NCBI GenBank assembly: GCA_963850345.1
Contig: CAWKKW010000001.1
Coordinates: 1-64,000, forward strand
Direction of reading: 5' to 3'
Source: CAWKKW01 sp963850345
GTDB lineage: Bacteria; Acidobacteriota; Terriglobia; Terriglobales; Acidobacteriaceae
Length of the DNA: 64,000 bases
Both the position numbers and the translations under genes were made by a program. Each line of letters starts with the position of its first letter. The first letter of the stretch is position 1. Of the stretch, positions 62,551 through 64,000 are shown in pieces. The notes under the pieces were generated by a model. The model ran no database searches. It saw nothing but the letters and a program-made list of their open reading frames with translations, and was not told where the DNA came from.

Positions 62551-64000
62551 TCATTCGGAAAAGAAGGCATCGACATCGGCGATCTCCTGCGTGACGCGGT
62601 AGGGCGGGAGGCTGTCGAGGAAGACGCGTCCATAACGCTTCTGCTGCAGGCGAGGGTCGAGCAGCATGAGAACACCGCGGTCGTCGAGCGATCGGATGAG
62701 ACGTCCGAAGCCCTGCTTGAGGGTGATGACGGCGGAGGGAACCTGGTACTCCATGAAGGAGTTGCCGCCCGCGGCCTCGATGGCCTTCATGCGCGCTGCG
62801 ACCACTGGATCGGTAGGGACAGCAAAGGGCAGGCGGTCGATGATGACGCAACTGAGAGCGTCGCCTTGCACGTCTACACCCTGCCAGAAGCTGGAGGTGC
62901 CAAAGAGAACCGCGTTGGGAGTTTCGCGGAACTCCTCGATGAGGGCTTTGCGGGGGGCGGTGCCCTGCAGCAGGAGAGGAAAGCCGAGTTCCGCGAGCAT
63001 GCGGTCGTGCATATCGCGCATCTGCTGATAGCTGGTGAAGAGGCAGAAGGCGCGGCCCCGGGTGATCTCCAGAACCTGGCGAATGCGGCGGGCGGCCTGG
63101 TCCTGAAAGCCGGGGTCGCGAGGGTCGGGCATGCCGGGGGGGAGGTAGAGAATTGCCTGTTCGCTATGGCGAAAGTGGGAGGGAACGACCAGTTCCCTGC
63201 CCTCGCGCATGCCGAGGCGTTTGCGGAGGTGTTCAAAGCCGCCCTGCACGGTCATGGTGGCGGAGGTGAGCACGACCGAGGGGAAGTTTTCAAAGAGCAG
63301 CTGATGCAGCAGTTCCGATACATCGATCGGCGTGGCTTGCAGGTGAATGTTGCGGCTGCTTTCGCGCAGGCGGCCAGTGGAGCGGCGTTCGATCCAGAAG
63401 ACGGTGTTGCGCGCGTCGGCTTCGAACATGAACTTGAGGTGTTCGCGGATCTGGGTGACGCGACCTTTGAGGCCGGGAGCTTCGTCGACACCGCGCAGCC
63501 GATCGAGTTCGGCTTCGAGTTGATGGAGGGTGTTGAGGACGCCGAGGTAGACATCGCCGTTGGCTTCCAGAAATTCTTCCCGACCATCGAAGGACATGCG
63601 GCCGTCGCCGGCATAGCCGCCGGTGGGCAGGGCAGCGAAGAGCAGCCGGGCGCGTTCGCGTGCCATGTGAGCCGCGCTCTGGACCGCGCCGCTGAGGGCC
63701 TTTTTGGAACGAAGCAGAAGGTCGACGTCGCGGGCCAATTCTTCAAAACGGACATTGCTCAGGTTGATGCCGAAGTAGTTGGAGGCCACGTCTTCTAGTT
63801 CGTGAGCTTCATCGAAGATGACCGCTGCTGCGTCAGGCAGGACGCCGATGTCGGGTGCGCCCGGGGCGGCCTGGCGAAGGCTGAGGTCGGCGAAGAAGAG
63901 ATGGTGATTGACGATGATGATGTCGCTCTCTTGCGCGCGGCGACGCATCTCCGTGACAAAGCAGCGCTGGAAGTCAGGGCAGGAGCTACCCAGGCAGGCC
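62551..64000 (-). CDS. dinG: DinG-family ATP-dependent DNA helicase, C-terminal part (runs off right edge)
   Basis: At least 482 residues of a superfamily 2 XPD/DinG helicase; the 5' end lies beyond 64000. The Fe-S cluster region CLGSSCPDFQRC is read at the very edge, followed by SDIIIVNHHLFFADL, motif II AVIFDEAHELED, VVLTSATMTVQGG, motif V FGTSSFWQGVDVQGD and motif VI LKQGFGRLIRS. Unwinds DNA with 5' flaps or R-loops. Its stop is followed at once by an inverted repeat array. Confidence 0.92.
   Translation of the reverse strand, partial: ACLGSSCPDFQRCFVTEMRRRAQESDIIIVNHHLFFADLSLRQAAPGAPDIGVLPDAAAVIFDEAHELEDVASNYFGINLSNVRFEELARDVDLLLRSKKALSGAVQSAAHMARERARLLFAALPTGGYAGDGRMSFDGREEFLEANGDVYLGVLNTLHQLEAELDRLRGVDEAPGLKGRVTQIREHLKFMFEADARNTVFWIERRSTGRLRESSRNIHLQATPIDVSELLHQLLFENFPSVVLTSATMTVQGGFEHLRKRLGMREGRELVVPSHFRHSEQAILYLPPGMPDPRDPGFQDQAARRIRQVLEITRGRAFCLFTSYQQMRDMHDRMLAELGFPLLLQGTAPRKALIEEFRETPNAVLFGTSSFWQGVDVQGDALSCVIIDRLPFAVPTDPVVAARMKAIEAAGGNSFMEYQVPSAVITLKQGFGRLIRSLDDRGVLMLLDPRLQQKRYGRVFLDSLPPYRVTQEIADVDAFFSE

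Overview
The window looks like a chromosomal segment of a high-GC, Gram-negative Acidobacteriota (probably class Terriglobia). This is inferred from gene content: a lipid A/Kdo/heptose gene set, BamD, TldD/TldE, a PadR regulator next to a permease-prefix-like membrane protein, long secreted IPT/TIG proteins, and coding sequence of roughly 60-65 % GC. The left edge carries the 5' part of a 16S rRNA gene on the minus strand. No plasmid, IS element, prophage, tRNA or CRISPR array is visible.

Layout. 1-1470: 16S rRNA 5' end, its leader with a boxA-like site, two good sigma70-type promoters and an unusual string of tiny hairpins. 1471-16700: mostly housekeeping genes (M48 protease, MarC, acyltransferase, IlvE, type II NADH dehydrogenase, a giant secreted protein with a dead matrixin motif, thioredoxin reductase, YggS/DUF167 pair, Na+/solute symporter, VKOR). 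16900-24400: CTP synthase, then a small accessory block (GH108 muramidase, LprI-like protein, TIR-transmembrane protein, SLATT/DUF4231 protein, GntR regulator), then a fatty-acid hydroxylase and KdsA. 24500-35800: OmpA-like protein, DnaC-like ATPase, L31, DusB, hemerythrin, a NucS-like nuclease-fold protein, YfiT, a His-rich micropeptide and TldD/TldE around a zinc-ribbon protein. 35800-51700: a long plus-strand run (UvrC-like, Rpe, BamD, an inserted gene, ValS, NadC, BirA, CoaX, an unknown protein, RlmD-like methyltransferase, ComEC, an unknown protein). 51800-64000: VOC protein, PadR pair, the minus-strand LPS operon waaA-lpxK-GT9-ICMT-DUF3108, queD-queE, and a DinG-type helicase cut by the right edge.

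How genes fit together. KdsA makes the Kdo-8-phosphate precursor, WaaA transfers Kdo, LpxK phosphorylates lipid A, and the GT9 enzyme probably adds heptose; four of the five genes of the waaA operon touch or overlap. QueD and QueE perform consecutive steps of 7-deazaguanine synthesis. TldD and TldE form one heteromeric protease. BirA and CoaX serve biotin and CoA metabolism.

Most unusual signals. (1) A dispersed family of tandem arrays (15-bp unit close to GCGGTCAGCTAAGAA, plus an 8-bp AGTTAGCA-like subtype) sits directly behind the stop codons of five genes in sense orientation. Several arrays face an inverted partner, including a perfect 36-bp inverted repeat. (2) About nine tiny hairpins are strung together upstream of the rRNA gene. 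(3) An AT-richer gene is inserted exactly into the bamD terminator, leaving a 20-bp duplication. (4) A TIR-TM plus SLATT neighbourhood could be a nucleotide-signalling defence or stress module. Function calls rest on motif reading only; no database search was possible.
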